NCBI GenBank assembly: GCA_934086395.1
Contig: CAKOIE010000015.1
Span: 1-33,500, forward strand
Source of the DNA: an uncultured Bacilli bacterium
Lineage (GTDB): Bacteria > Bacillota_I > Bacilli_A > RF39 > UBA660
Length of the DNA: 33,500 nucleotides
Direction: 5' to 3'
The translations under genes and the position numbers were made by a program. Of this stretch, positions 15,213 through 23,309 are shown piece after piece; within the stretch, counting starts at the first letter, position 1; every line of letters starts with the position of its first letter. Below the pieces are notes generated by a model. It saw only the letters and a list, made by a program, of their open reading frames with translations, made no database searches and was not told the DNA's origin.

Positions 15213-16520
15213 CTAAAATGGCATTTTAAAATTTCCATTACTCATCATTTTCATCATTTTTTTCATTTCTTCAAATTGTTTAAGTAATCTATTAACCTCT
15301 TCTACACTTCTTCCTGATCCCTTAGCAATTCTTTGTTTTCTTGTTGCTTTTAACACTTCTGGATGTCTTCTTTCATAAGGAGTCATAGATAAAACGATAG
15401 CTTCAATATGAGCCATATCTTTAGGATTAATATTAATTTGATTTAATCCCATATTTCTTGCACCCGGTAACATCTTTAAAATATTTTCAAGTGGTCCTAA
15501 CTTTCTAATTTGCTTTAAATTAGTTAAGAAATCTTCTAAATCATAATCGCCCTTACGCATTTTTTTTGCTAAATCTTTTGCTTCATCTTCACTAATCGCA
15601 TTACTTGCCTTTTCCGCAATAGATAAAATATCTCCCATATCTAAAATACGATCAGCCATTCTTTCGGGATAAAACTCAGTTAATCCATCTAATTTTTCTG
15701 AATCACCTACAAACTTAATAGGAATATTAGTTAAATGTCTAACTGATAAAGCTACCCCGCCTTTCGTATTACCATCTAACTTAGTTAAAATAGCACCAGT
15801 TAATTTTAATTTATCATTAAATCCATTAATAACATTAATTGCATCTTGTCCCATCATTGCATCAATAACAAGTAATACTTCATCCGGTTTAACAATATTC
15901 TCGATATCAACAAGTTCATTCATTAAATCATCATCAATATGTAATCTACCAGCCGTATCAATAATTATATAATCATTATTATTACTTTTAGCAAACTCTA
16001 AAGCTTCTTTAACTATTTCTCTAGGATCTTCTTTACCCTTAGTAAACACGTCCATATTTAAAGACTTGCCTAAATCACATAACTGATCAATAGCAGCCGG
16101 TCTATAAACATCGCACGCAACAAGTAATGGTTTCTTATTATTCTTCTTTCTTACTAAATTAGCTATCTTAGCACAACTTGTAGTCTTACCAGATCCTTGT
16201 AAACCAACTAACATAATAATAGTTGGCTTTTTATTAACTTCAAGAGGAACATAATTATCTCCAAGTAAACTTATTAACTCATCCTTACATAATTTAATAA
16301 ATAATTCTTCTGGTTTTAAATTCTTACCAACTTCTAATCCTAAAGCCTTTTCTTTAACATTTCTAGTAAATTCTTTAACAACTTCATAATTAACATCTGC
16401 TTCTAATAACGCCATTCTTATTTCTTTTATTGCATCACTTATATTGTCTTCAGTAATTTTACCCATACCTTTAATATTTTTAATTGCATTACTTAATCTA
16501 TCACCCATGTATTCAAACAT
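15213..16520 (-). CDS. ffh: Signal recognition particle protein Ffh (SRP54)
   Basis: 435 residues, complete NG and M domains. NG: helical bundle through ~90, then GLQGSGKTTSCAKIA (P-loop), DVYRPAAIDQL, IIDTAGRLHIDDDLM, DAMMGQDAINV, ILTKLDGNTKGGVALS and IKFVGDSEKLDGLTEFYPERMADRILDMGDI. M domain: LTNLKQIRKLGPLENILKMLPG, SMTPYERRHPEVLKATRKQRIAKGSGRSVEEVNRLLKQFEEMKKMMKMM, binding SRP RNA and signal sequences. It targets nascent membrane proteins with FtsY. In many Firmicutes it follows ylxM. Here the upstream neighbour is a different 188-residue protein and a terminator separates them, so ffh has its own promoter. Confidence 0.98.
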   Translation of the reverse strand: MFEYMGDRLSNAIKNIKGMGKITEDNISDAIKEIRMALLEADVNYEVVKEFTRNVKEKALGLEVGKNLKPEELFIKLCKDELISLLGDNYVPLEVNKKPTIIMLVGLQGSGKTTSCAKIANLVRKKNNKKPLLVACDVYRPAAIDQLCDLGKSLNMDVFTKGKEDPREIVKEALEFAKSNNNDYIIIDTAGRLHIDDDLMNELVDIENIVKPDEVLLVIDAMMGQDAINVINGFNDKLKLTGAILTKLDGNTKGGVALSVRHLTNIPIKFVGDSEKLDGLTEFYPERMADRILDMGDILSIAEKASNAISEDEAKDLAKKMRKGDYDLEDFLTNLKQIRKLGPLENILKMLPGARNMGLNQININPKDMAHIEAIVLSMTPYERRHPEVLKATRKQRIAKGSGRSVEEVNRLLKQFEEMKKMMKMMSNGNFKMPF

Positions 16521-16557
16521 ATTATCAATCCTCTCTAATTACGTATAACACGTATTT

Positions 16558-16587
16558 ATTATATTAATTTACTACCTTAAAAGTCAA
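16558..16587 (-). promoter_or_regulatory. Promoter of ffh
   Basis: On the minus strand TTGACT (16582-16587), 18-nt spacer, TATAAT (16558-16563), about 38 nt before the ATG; SD gagagga follows. Confidence 0.75.
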
Positions 16588-16599
16588 GAAATATAACCA

Positions 16600-16624
16600 A
16601 AAGAAAAGACTCACAATGAGTCTT
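16600..16624 (-). terminator. Terminator after the 188-residue helical protein gene
   Basis: Perfect 8-bp stem (16606-16613 with 16617-16624), 3-nt loop, then TTTTCTT on the minus strand. Confidence 0.85.
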
Positions 16625-16627
16625 AAC

Positions 16628-17194
16628 CTATTTAATTTTTTTCTTACTATGTTCTTGTTTATATGATTCAATATATGATGATAATCTAATTTTCATATTA
16701 GTTAAATCAATAATTTCATTAATTTGTTCAGTTTTAACATAAACTTCACTTAATAAACTAATAAACTCAAAGAAATTACTTCCTTTAATTCCCGCTAATA
16801 CATATAATTCAAACCAATAATAACATTTTTTAAACATTTCAAAAGTAATAAAATCATTTTGTAATATTATTGCTTGTAAATTTTCACGACATACGCGGTT
16901 ATCATCTTCATTCATTATATACCCTTTAGCATAATTACTTATTAAATAATTAACTGTATTAACTACATTATCATATACTTCAATTTGATTATCTTTATCA
17001 TTAGCACTAACTGTTACATTCGCATTTCTAAGTGCTAAATAAAGTCTTAATGGTTCTTTAGCAAGTCCTGTACTACATGCAGTATTAATTTTAAAGAAAT
17101 AGTCCAAATAAGTATCTACATTAATATTATCATTAACTAATTTCTTTTCTATTTCAAGAATATCCTTTATTGATAAAAATTGTTTATTATTCAT
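16628..17194 (-). CDS. Unknown helical cytoplasmic protein
   Basis: 188 residues, no signal or membrane helix, predicted almost all helical. I do not recognise the family. Noteworthy stretches are FFKINTACSTGLAKEPLRLYLALRNANVTV, a small-residue Cys/Gly/Ser turn, and ENLQAIILQNDFITFEMFKKCYYWFELYVLAGIKGSNFFEFISLLSEVYVKTE. The C-terminus is very basic (KQEHSKKKIK). Despite its place just upstream of ffh it is not YlxM: it lacks the N-terminal sigma-4-like HTH and is too long. It has its own consensus promoter and terminator, so is monocistronic. SD agggggaa is strong. Confidence 0.65.
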   Translation of the reverse strand: MNNKQFLSIKDILEIEKKLVNDNINVDTYLDYFFKINTACSTGLAKEPLRLYLALRNANVTVSANDKDNQIEVYDNVVNTVNYLISNYAKGYIMNEDDNRVCRENLQAIILQNDFITFEMFKKCYYWFELYVLAGIKGSNFFEFISLLSEVYVKTEQINEIIDLTNMKIRLSSYIESYKQEHSKKKIK

Positions 17195-17224
17195 AATTTA
17201 TTTTCCCCCTTAATGAATAATTGT

Positions 17225-17253
17225 ATTATAGCATAAAAATAATAAAAATGCAA
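17225..17253 (-). promoter_or_regulatory. SigA-type promoter with TGCTATAAT
   Basis: Minus strand TTGCAT (17248-17253), 17-nt spacer, TATAAT (17225-17230) preceded by TGC, so both -35 and extended -10 are present. It drives the 188-residue gene. Confidence 0.8.
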
Positions 17254-17284
17254 ACAAAATTTCTCTTTTCAGCAAAAAAGAGTA

Positions 17285-17314
17285 AAATTTCTTCGCAAAG
17301 AAATTTGATATAAT
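17285..17314 (+). promoter_or_regulatory. Transposase promoter with abutting 9-bp palindrome
   Basis: Extended -10 TGATATAAT at 17306-17314. Directly upstream, filling the -35 position, is a perfect inverted repeat aaatttctt-cgca-aagaaattt (17285-17306). It may be an operator, a transposase-binding site or a subterminal repeat of the element. Confidence 0.6.
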
Positions 17315-17344
17315 TACTACATAATAAAGGCGGTATGTAGTAAT
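17313..17344 (+). promoter_or_regulatory. Hairpin enclosing the transposase ribosome-binding site
   Basis: Perfect 11-bp inverted repeat attactacata (17313-17323) / tatgtagtaat (17334-17344). The loop carries the purine-rich aaaggcgg, and the right arm covers the first two bases of the ATG. It would limit translation initiation in the mRNA. Confidence 0.65.
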
Positions 17345-18629
17345 GAACAGAAAACAAAGAAGAGAACTAAGAAAAGATAAAAACTTAATTATTGAGTTAT
17401 ATTCTATAATAAAAAAATATTTACCTAATTTACTTGATAAGTTTGAAAAATTAACTGATGTTAGACATCAATCATATATTACATATAATATGAAAACTAT
17501 TTGTGTAACGAGATTATTTGGTTTGATTTGTGGATTAACTTCACTTTCTAATATTTCATCAGATGAGTTCAATACTGATGCATGTATTAAAAATATATCT
17601 AATATTTGTACTGCTAAGCTGGCTGAACTTCCTTATTGGGAAACTATTCAAGATGTATTTATGAATATTAAAATATCTGAACTTAAAGACATTCAAAAAT
17701 ATATTGTTAAAACTTTATTAAGATCAAAAATGTTTGATAAATATAAATTTGAAGGTGCTTTTCAGCTTCTTTTTGATGGTACAGGTCTATCAAATCATAA
17801 TTATAATTTGAATGGTAATTGCTTACACAGAAAACATAAAGATGGTAAAGTCTCATACTATAAGTATGTTTTAGAATGCAAATTAGTTGTTGGTAACATA
17901 GTTATTAGTTTAGACTCTGAATTCATTGAAAATAAAAAAATGTTAACTGAAAAACAAAAACAAGATTGTGAAACAAAAGCATTTAAAAGAATGATTAAAC
18001 GTATTAAGGAAAATTATCCAAAGTATAAATTTATTATTACTGGTGATGGCTTATATGCAACTACTCCTATTATTAATATTTGTAAAAATTATCATTGGTT
18101 TTATATTTTTAATTTAAAACCAGATAGATTAAAAGAAATAAATGATGCTTTTGAAGGCAATATTAGATTATTAAACGAAACAACAAAACCAAATTATTTT
18201 TTATCTTCTAATATAGAATTTAACAAAAATATTTTTAATGTGTTCAAATATATTGAAAAAAAGAAAAATAAAATAACTACATTTAGATATATAAGTAATA
18301 TACAAGTTAATGATGATAATATTGATAAAGTAGTTAAACTTGGTAGACAAAGATGGAAAATAGAAAATGAAGGTTTTTATACTCAAAAACATAGAACGTT
18401 TGATATAACTCACTTAAATAGTAGAAATGATAATTCTATGAAATGCCATTACTATTTTATTCAATTTGCTCATACTATTAGACAATTACTAGAATTAGGA
18501 AATATATTAACTAAATCATTAAAACTCAAAATAAAAGAAGTAAGTACCAATCTATTAAAATCACTTACTTCAACCATCTCAGATCTTAATGATTTACAAA
18601 CTAATTTTCAATTAAGATTTGATGATTAA
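17343..18629 (+). CDS. IS4-superfamily-like DDE transposase
   Basis: 428 residues. The RNase H-like catalytic core has its first Asp in QLLFDGTGLSNH, the second in FIITGDGLYATTP, and a Glu in GRQRWKIENEGFYTQKH, the layout of IS4-type (YREK-like, here RWKIENEGF) DDE transposases. The N-terminus (MNRKQRRELRKDK) is basic and likely DNA-binding. The ORF looks intact and the start has hairpins over the promoter and SD. Codon use is AT-rich like the host. I could not define terminal inverted repeats or target duplications with confidence, so element limits are left open. Candidate ends are the palindrome at 17285 and the hairpin at 18736. Only one copy is in this window, in the gap between ylxM-like/ffh and ezrA regions. 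Confidence 0.8.
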   Translation: MNRKQRRELRKDKNLIIELYSIIKKYLPNLLDKFEKLTDVRHQSYITYNMKTICVTRLFGLICGLTSLSNISSDEFNTDACIKNISNICTAKLAELPYWETIQDVFMNIKISELKDIQKYIVKTLLRSKMFDKYKFEGAFQLLFDGTGLSNHNYNLNGNCLHRKHKDGKVSYYKYVLECKLVVGNIVISLDSEFIENKKMLTEKQKQDCETKAFKRMIKRIKENYPKYKFIITGDGLYATTPIINICKNYHWFYIFNLKPDRLKEINDAFEGNIRLLNETTKPNYFLSSNIEFNKNIFNVFKYIEKKKNKITTFRYISNIQVNDDNIDKVVKLGRQRWKIENEGFYTQKHRTFDITHLNSRNDNSMKCHYYFIQFAHTIRQLLELGNILTKSLKLKIKEVSTNLLKSLTSTISDLNDLQTNFQLRFDD

Positions 18630-18735
18630 ATTATACTACAATTGTTCTTTGAAATCACTATATTTTTGAAATTTTTTTAAACCTATAAAATGGTCTTTTT
18701 GTAGTGAAATAATATTTTGTGGTTAGAGAAGAAAA

Positions 18736-18775
18736 AAATTAGATAAAATTATTTTGTGCATATTTTATCTAATTT
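18736..18775 (-). terminator. 14-bp perfect hairpin downstream of transposase, terminator-like on minus strand
   Basis: aaattagataaaat (18736-18749) pairs perfectly with 18762-18775, 12-nt loop. On the minus strand it runs into TTTTTTT, which is terminator-like. On the plus strand there is no T tract. It could also be an IS end structure. Confidence 0.5.
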
Positions 18776-18829
18776 CAACCAATTTAATTTATTTACTCTT
18801 TTTTACTGTCTCTTTTAGAATATTAACAA

Positions 18830-18852
18830 AAAAAAAGTAGATTTCTCTACTT
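18830..18852 (-). terminator. Terminator of the Cys/Asp-tail gene
   Basis: 7-bp stem (18835-18841 with 18846-18852), 4-nt loop and at least six T on the minus strand, overlapping the stop codon. Confidence 0.85.
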
Positions 18853-19081
18853 ATTTACAATCGCAATCATCGCAGTCGCAATCATCGCAATCGCAATCAC
18901 AATCATCGCAATCGCAATGTCCACAGCAGCAATCATCATCGAATTCGCCTAAAGAACATAATGCCATAAATAAATGTAAAAATTCTTCATTATCCATTTT
19001 CTTTAAAGCATCACATACTTCATTCTTTAATTTAGTTACATTATCTCCTTCAATAATATCTTTAAATAATTCTTCTTTCAT
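18851..19081 (-). CDS. Small protein with Cys/Asp repeat tail
   Basis: 76 residues. An amphipathic helical head (about 1-47, MKEELFKDIIEGDNVTKLKNE...) is followed by a tail from residue 48 composed almost only of Cys and Asp with one Gly, one His and a final Lys (12 Cys and 11 Asp in residues 51-75, in CDCDD units). The DNA of the tail (18854-18931) is a 3/6/9-nt tandem repeat on GATTGC/GATTGT. The SD aaaggag and a 17-spaced promoter show that it is a genuine expressed gene. Not a metallothionein family I recognise. Dense thiolate and carboxylate suggests metal binding (Zn, Cu, Cd) or disulfide polymer. Follows ezrA with its promoter touching ezrA's stop. Confidence 0.8.
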   Translation of the reverse strand: MKEELFKDIIEGDNVTKLKNEVCDALKKMDNEEFLHLFMALCSLGEFDDDCCCGHCDCDDCDCDCDDCDCDDCDCK

Positions 19082-19102
19082 AAATACTCCTTTTCTAATC
19101 TT

Positions 19103-19131
19103 ATTCTACCCAATTTTATAAATAATATCAA
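19103..19131 (-). promoter_or_regulatory. Promoter of the Cys/Asp-tail gene
   Basis: Minus strand TTGATA (19126-19131), exactly 17-nt spacer, TAGAAT (19103-19108), then aaaaggag SD and ATG. The -35 is adjacent to the ezrA stop codon, so the gene is independently transcribed. Confidence 0.75.
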
Positions 19132-20853
19132 TTATAAAATAGTTTCCTTCGCAATCATTACCTCATTATAAATATTCGGATTAACATCACTTACAGCCTT
19201 AATAGCAAGTTCTAAAGCTTCATTATAACTTCCTTCATAAAAATAATCTTCAGCTCTATTTAATGCATTATTAATTCTATTATTATATCTAAACCTATTA
19301 CTATAAACTATAGTTGATTCTGCTAAACTAGCATTCTTAATTGTTTCAGTCGTATTTTTATGTAACTTTAAAACCAAATCTCTAGCCGTATCAACTCTTA
19401 AATTAAGAACTCTAATTGAAATAGGTTTCTTATTTAATTCATCAATCATATTATCTAAAGCATCATTTGCTTCACTTAACTCAACATAATAATCTTTAGG
19501 AATAATAGGTAATTTAAAACTTTCCATCTTTTCTTTACTAGACTCTAATATATTTTTAATCTCATCTAATTGTTCCCTTGCTCTAACCTCATCATCTTTT
19601 AAACTACTCAAATATTTAACCGTTTGCTCAACCTTCTCCTCAGTTATAGCAACCCTACTATTAATTAATTCCAACTCTTTATATAATTGAGAATAAGAAA
19701 AACTCTTATTTCTAAAATTTTCTATTATAATATCATAATCATTCTTAATATTTTTAATACTTAAATTAAGTTCATCTATAACTTTAACATCATCTTCACT
19801 TAAATCATAACTATATTTAATATCCTCTATTTTAGATGATATATTCTTAACAATAGTACTTAATTTCTTATTTTTAATAGCAATCTTCCTAGATAATGAA
19901 TCATAATTCTTTTTAGCATCTCTTTCCTTATCAAAATCACTATATAAACTATCAAAATAATCTAAAATAGTTTTAAGTTCAATAATTGAATCATTAACAT
20001 TAAGAACTTTTAATCTATCAAATATATCAGCAAGCTTTTTATCTGCTTCACTTATATTATAATCTATATTTAAATAATCAAGTAAATACCCTTCTTTAGT
20101 CATCTTCTCATATATCTTTTTTATATCTTCTATCTTAGCAGGTATTAATTTTTTTCCCATTAATATAATAGAAGATGCCTCATCAATAATAATTCCTATA
20201 TTTCCAATGTTATCAGTAAGTGCTTTAACTATTTTACTGGCCTCACTATAATCATTATTTTCCATTGCAAGTTCAAAAGCATTAAATAATTTATCTATAT
20301 TTTCAAACTGTAATTCAATGGTATTATTTATTCCCTCATAATCATTAGGACTATTATTATATTTCAAATAAATATCTCTATAATCTTTCTTTAAATTAGT
20401 AACTATTTCTCTATTTTTACTTTCCGATAAGGTTATCTCTTTAATTTCTTCTAACAAAAACTCACTTTTAGACTTAATATAATAAATTTCTAACTCTAAC
20501 TTAGATGAATCACTAACAAATTTTTTATAATCTTTCTCCCTAATTAATTCTTCTAAATCATTTAATCTTTTATCTAAAGAAGGAATATCTACATCTTTAA
20601 TTTGTTTATATCTTTCTTTCCAATTTTCATATTTTATCTCTAAATTTTTATTATTAATTAGTGATCCTACTTTATTTAATTCAGTAAGTATATTAGCAGA
20701 TATAATTAAATTTTTATCTAACTCTAAACTAGTAAGAATTTCTTCTAATTTTTTCTTATTATGTTTATTAATAAACACCAAAACAACCACTATTAATATA
20801 ATAGCAACTATAGCATAAACAATTCCCAATATTATATAAGTTTTATCTTCCAT
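19132..20853 (-). CDS. ezrA: Septation ring formation regulator EzrA
   Basis: 573 residues: short extracellular N-terminus, one membrane helix (~6-28) and a long cytoplasmic coiled-coil (spectrin-like repeats) to the end, as in EzrA. The conserved C-terminal block is clear: ESTIVYSNRFRYNNRINNALNRAEDYFYEGSYNEALELAIKAVSDVNPN. EzrA binds FtsZ and restricts Z-ring formation at the poles and helps constriction; FtsA and FtsZ are also in this window. Length is close to the usual ~560-570. The upstream region has a weak SD (gggatgatataag) and a possible extended -10 (TGTGATAAT). Monocistronic or followed by read-through into the small Cys/Asp gene. Confidence 0.95.
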   Translation of the reverse strand: MEDKTYIILGIVYAIVAIILIVVVLVFINKHNKKKLEEILTSLELDKNLIISANILTELNKVGSLINNKNLEIKYENWKERYKQIKDVDIPSLDKRLNDLEELIREKDYKKFVSDSSKLELEIYYIKSKSEFLLEEIKEITLSESKNREIVTNLKKDYRDIYLKYNNSPNDYEGINNTIELQFENIDKLFNAFELAMENNDYSEASKIVKALTDNIGNIGIIIDEASSIILMGKKLIPAKIEDIKKIYEKMTKEGYLLDYLNIDYNISEADKKLADIFDRLKVLNVNDSIIELKTILDYFDSLYSDFDKERDAKKNYDSLSRKIAIKNKKLSTIVKNISSKIEDIKYSYDLSEDDVKVIDELNLSIKNIKNDYDIIIENFRNKSFSYSQLYKELELINSRVAITEEKVEQTVKYLSSLKDDEVRAREQLDEIKNILESSKEKMESFKLPIIPKDYYVELSEANDALDNMIDELNKKPISIRVLNLRVDTARDLVLKLHKNTTETIKNASLAESTIVYSNRFRYNNRINNALNRAEDYFYEGSYNEALELAIKAVSDVNPNIYNEVMIAKETIL

Positions 20854-20890
20854 CTTATATCATCCCAACTATATATTATCACACTTTACA

Positions 20891-20918
20891 AAAGAAAAAA
20901 ACTACTCAATTGTAGTTT
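20891..20918 (-). terminator. Terminator after the 540-residue surface protein
   Basis: 7-bp stem (20899-20905 with 20912-20918), 6-nt loop and T7 on the minus strand. Located 66 bp beyond the stop. Confidence 0.85.
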
Positions 20919-20983
20919 AATTTAAATATTTATTTGTTTATACACCTTTTAAATTAAAATAAGATACAATTCTTATTAAGATA

Positions 20984-22606
20984 TTATAAATCAAGTAAAT
21001 AGGGATTATCTATACTTCCATCACCATTTATTAATTTTACATCATTAGATAAAAATAAGACAGGCTTTATATCATATTTATTAAATGCCATTTGTTGACC
21101 ACCTACGCCATTTCGATAAGCATAAACATAATTATTTATAGAAGAAACATGAGTAATAAGCCACAAAGAAACATTATCATTCATCCAACTTGTTGGATTA
21201 CTGGTAGAACATTTACTAATATTACTTCTACATGAGCTATCATCTGATGCATAAGCAATATCACTAGGATATAATAATCCAATCTTTCCAATCCACGTAG
21301 ATGAATTTCCTGAAAAAACAGTGGAACTTCTTTCTTTAGAATAAATATCTGCTGCTGAAATTCCATACAAAGGATAACCGCCAAGATTCCATGTAACATT
21401 TGCTATCAATTTTTGATATTTTTCTTTAATTGTATATTGAAAATTAAAAATTGCAGATTTAGCATTATTAACACCACTATACCAATAAGAATTTGATGTC
21501 AAATTATAATTTAAATAATCATTATTAAGTTCTTGCATTAATTTTGATTTCGTCCAATCATTATAACCATATCCACTATTGTCAGATGAAAAGGTAGTAT
21601 CCCATGCAAATGTTCCAATTGATGAATTACGTACTATCTTAACCATAGGTTTTACAATACCATCACTTGAATCATTAACATTAAAAATCCCAATAATTCT
21701 CCACAGTTCTCCATCATTACCAAATTCAATATAATTTTTAGAACCACCACCAAAATACCTAATATTTGAGGAAGGATCATCTTTTGATAAATAATTATTA
21801 CTAGCATCATTATTATAAAGATTTTGAATATAATTTACTAAATTAATACTAGGTAAAGAACTAAAATAAAATTTTATTTTTGTAGGAAATCCAGAATATG
21901 ATATTTTCCATATTTTTGTTGTTTTATCACAAGTTACAGATAAATCATTTAGCGATATTTCCTTATTATTTTTATATGCTACAGTAGTAACTGAATAATT
22001 ACAAGAATTAGGTAAGTCATTTATCTCTTCTCCATCAACGTAAGCAATCAAATTAATATCATTTGAAAATTTTTTTAATTTACCTACTCTAGCTAGATCA
22101 TTCCAAGCATATCCAGCATTCATATTAAGTTTAATATAATAGTCACTATTAGAATTATTCTCTGTTATAAGAACTAGTTTAATTGCATTTTCAGAACCAA
22201 TATTAATGTTTCCATATATATTATCATAATTTTCTTTAACTTGAATTTTTATTTCAGAAACTTCATCAATAAAATTATTGCATTTTGAATCACTACACAC
22301 ATCATAAATAAGTTCATACTTAGTGTTTATTTTATTCAAATTGGTTATAATAACACTAAAAGACTCTATCTTACCTGCTTGTAAATGTAATATTCTATCA
22401 TTTGATTCTCCACTATTTGTTGTTATATTAAATGATAAATCATTAACCTTTATATTAGCTACATTGTTATTTTGACTACTTGTAAACATTGATAATGAAT
22501 AACCTAAAGTAAATATAAATAATAGTATAATTCCCATTATAGTTAATATCTTTGCTTGTTTATCTTTTTTTATTAAATTAAAAAATTTGATAAGTTTAGT
22601 TTTCAT
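20984..22606 (-). CDS. Large membrane-anchored surface protein of unknown function
   Basis: 540 residues. One membrane helix (~20-40) follows a basic N-terminus. The large extracellular part begins with a TasA-like region (NVANIKVNDLSFNITTNSGE... FSVIITNLNKINTKYELIYDV). It continues with a middle domain and a C-terminal domain containing SSNIRYFGGGSKNYIEFGNDGELWRIIGIFNV, WNLGGYPLYG, and the closing GDGSIDNPYLLDL. Several Cys pairs (CSDSKC, CRSNISKC) suggest disulfides. FGNDGELWRIIG-type C-terminal domains recur in surface proteins of gut Firmicutes, from memory; function unknown. No LPXTG. Its own promoter contains a G7 tract. Good SD (taggag) 9 nt from ATG. Confidence 0.7.
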   Translation of the reverse strand: MKTKLIKFFNLIKKDKQAKILTIMGIILLFIFTLGYSLSMFTSSQNNNVANIKVNDLSFNITTNSGESNDRILHLQAGKIESFSVIITNLNKINTKYELIYDVCSDSKCNNFIDEVSEIKIQVKENYDNIYGNINIGSENAIKLVLITENNSNSDYYIKLNMNAGYAWNDLARVGKLKKFSNDINLIAYVDGEEINDLPNSCNYSVTTVAYKNNKEISLNDLSVTCDKTTKIWKISYSGFPTKIKFYFSSLPSINLVNYIQNLYNNDASNNYLSKDDPSSNIRYFGGGSKNYIEFGNDGELWRIIGIFNVNDSSDGIVKPMVKIVRNSSIGTFAWDTTFSSDNSGYGYNDWTKSKLMQELNNDYLNYNLTSNSYWYSGVNNAKSAIFNFQYTIKEKYQKLIANVTWNLGGYPLYGISAADIYSKERSSTVFSGNSSTWIGKIGLLYPSDIAYASDDSSCRSNISKCSTSNPTSWMNDNVSLWLITHVSSINNYVYAYRNGVGGQQMAFNKYDIKPVLFLSNDVKLINGDGSIDNPYLLDL

Positions 22607-22631
22607 ATTTTTAAGCTCCTATTCTTATCAA

Positions 22632-22659
22632 ATTATAATACCTAATGCCCCCCCGTCAA
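22632..22659 (-). promoter_or_regulatory. Promoter with G7 homopolymer in the spacer
   Basis: Minus strand TTGACG (22654-22659), spacer of 16 nt consisting of GGGGGG plus cattaggtat, TATAAT (22632-22637). With the last base of the -35 the G run is 7 (22648-22654). ~20 nt later are the SD taggag and the ATG of the surface protein. One extra G would give a 17-nt spacer. Confidence 0.8.
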
Positions 22660-22672
22660 GCGAAAAAATGTT

Positions 22673-23020
22673 CTATTTTCTCAATTCATGTAAAGTTTCT
22701 TCTATCCATTCATCTAACTTATTATAAAGAGGTAAAAACCCCTTTATATTTTCTTTTATTATTCTCTTACCATGATTATTATCATTATAATTCATATTCC
22801 TAATAGATAACTTTAAATGCTTAGTTGCATCATCTATTCCAATCACATTCGTATAAATATTATCTCCTAATTTAACATATTTATTTATATCTTTTATATA
22901 ATTATTATCTATTTCAGATATATGAATTAAACCATTATATTCTTTATCAACCTTAACAAAGATTCCATAACTTTCAATTCCAGTTACTTCTGCCTCTATT
23001 ATTTCTCCTACTTTATACAT
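22673..23020 (-). CDS. S1 RNA-binding domain protein (YugI/CvfD-like)
   Basis: The start is placed at MYKVGEIIEAEV (ATG at 23020, SD gaaggaag), not at the longer frame whose extra MRLYHIFFIIIRRRKIF lies upstream of that SD. The product is ~115 residues. The single S1 OB-fold spans VGEIIEAEVTGIESYGIFVKVDKEYNGLIHISEI, then LGDNIYTNVIGIDDATKHLKLSIR, followed by a C-terminal helix tail KRIIKENIKGFLPLYNKLDEWIEETL typical of YugI (general stress protein 13)/CvfD. These associate with ribosomes or RNA and modulate expression. Divergent from the NifU-domain gene across a short gap that shares overlapping promoters. Confidence 0.85.
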   Translation of the reverse strand: MYKVGEIIEAEVTGIESYGIFVKVDKEYNGLIHISEIDNNYIKDINKYVKLGDNIYTNVIGIDDATKHLKLSIRNMNYNDNNHGKRIIKENIKGFLPLYNKLDEWIEETLHELRK

Positions 23021-23057
23021 AAATATCTTCCTTCTTCTTATTATTATAAAAAAAATA

Positions 23058-23066
23058 TGATATAAT
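23058..23066 (+). promoter_or_regulatory. Extended -10 promoter (TGATATAAT) of the NifU-domain gene
   Basis: TG-a-TATAAT at 23058-23066, ~18 nt before the ATG at 23085; no clear -35. Confidence 0.65.
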
Positions 23067-23084
23067 CTCAAGTAGGTGTTATAT

Positions 23085-23309
23085 ATGGAAGAAAAAATTA
23101 AAGAAACAATTAATATTATTAAACCATACTTAAATAGTGATGGTGGCGATATAGAATTTATTAGTTTAAAAGATAATATTGTATATATTAAATTACATGG
23201 TGCATGTGCCGAATGTGGTTACAAAGATGATACCATAACCGATTTTGTTCTTAGAACTATTAAAGAAGAAGTTCCTGAAGTTAAAGATGTAATCAATATT
23301 GATCTTTAA
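23085..23309 (+). CDS. NifU-like C-terminal domain Fe-S protein (YutI-like)
   Basis: Start chosen at ATG 23085 (taggtg SD), not the GTG at 23076, which overlaps the SD. 74 residues: EEKIKETINIIKPYLNSDGGDIEFISLKDNIVYIKLHGACAECGYKDDTI...; the DGGDIEF and HGAC-x-x-C motifs (GACAEC) define the NFU domain that carries a [4Fe-4S]/[2Fe-2S] cluster and hands it to apo-proteins. In B. subtilis the equivalent is YutI. Its 3' end overlaps the YutH-like gene by 17 bp (convergent). Works with SufB (also in this window). Confidence 0.92.
   Translation: MEEKIKETINIIKPYLNSDGGDIEFISLKDNIVYIKLHGACAECGYKDDTITDFVLRTIKEEVPEVKDVINIDL

Noticed and set aside
16628..17194. YlxM-like helper of Ffh
   Set aside because: Too long, no sigma-4-like HTH, and separated from ffh by a terminator.
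17285..18775. Defined IS with terminal inverted repeats
   Set aside because: No convincing matching ends or target duplication could be found by eye, so only the transposase and hairpins are annotated.
18854..18931. Regular short repeats that resemble a small CRISPR or satellite array
   Set aside because: The repeats are in frame and code the Cys/Asp tail of a small protein with promoter, SD and terminator; units are 3-9 nt with no spacers.
21181..21399. 72-codon minus-strand frame inside the large surface protein
   Set aside because: Overlaps a longer conserved frame and has no independent start signal.
23021..23071. N-terminal extension of the S1 protein (MRLYHIFFIIIRRR...)
   Set aside because: It lies upstream of a good SD for the MYKVGE start and reads like promoter DNA.
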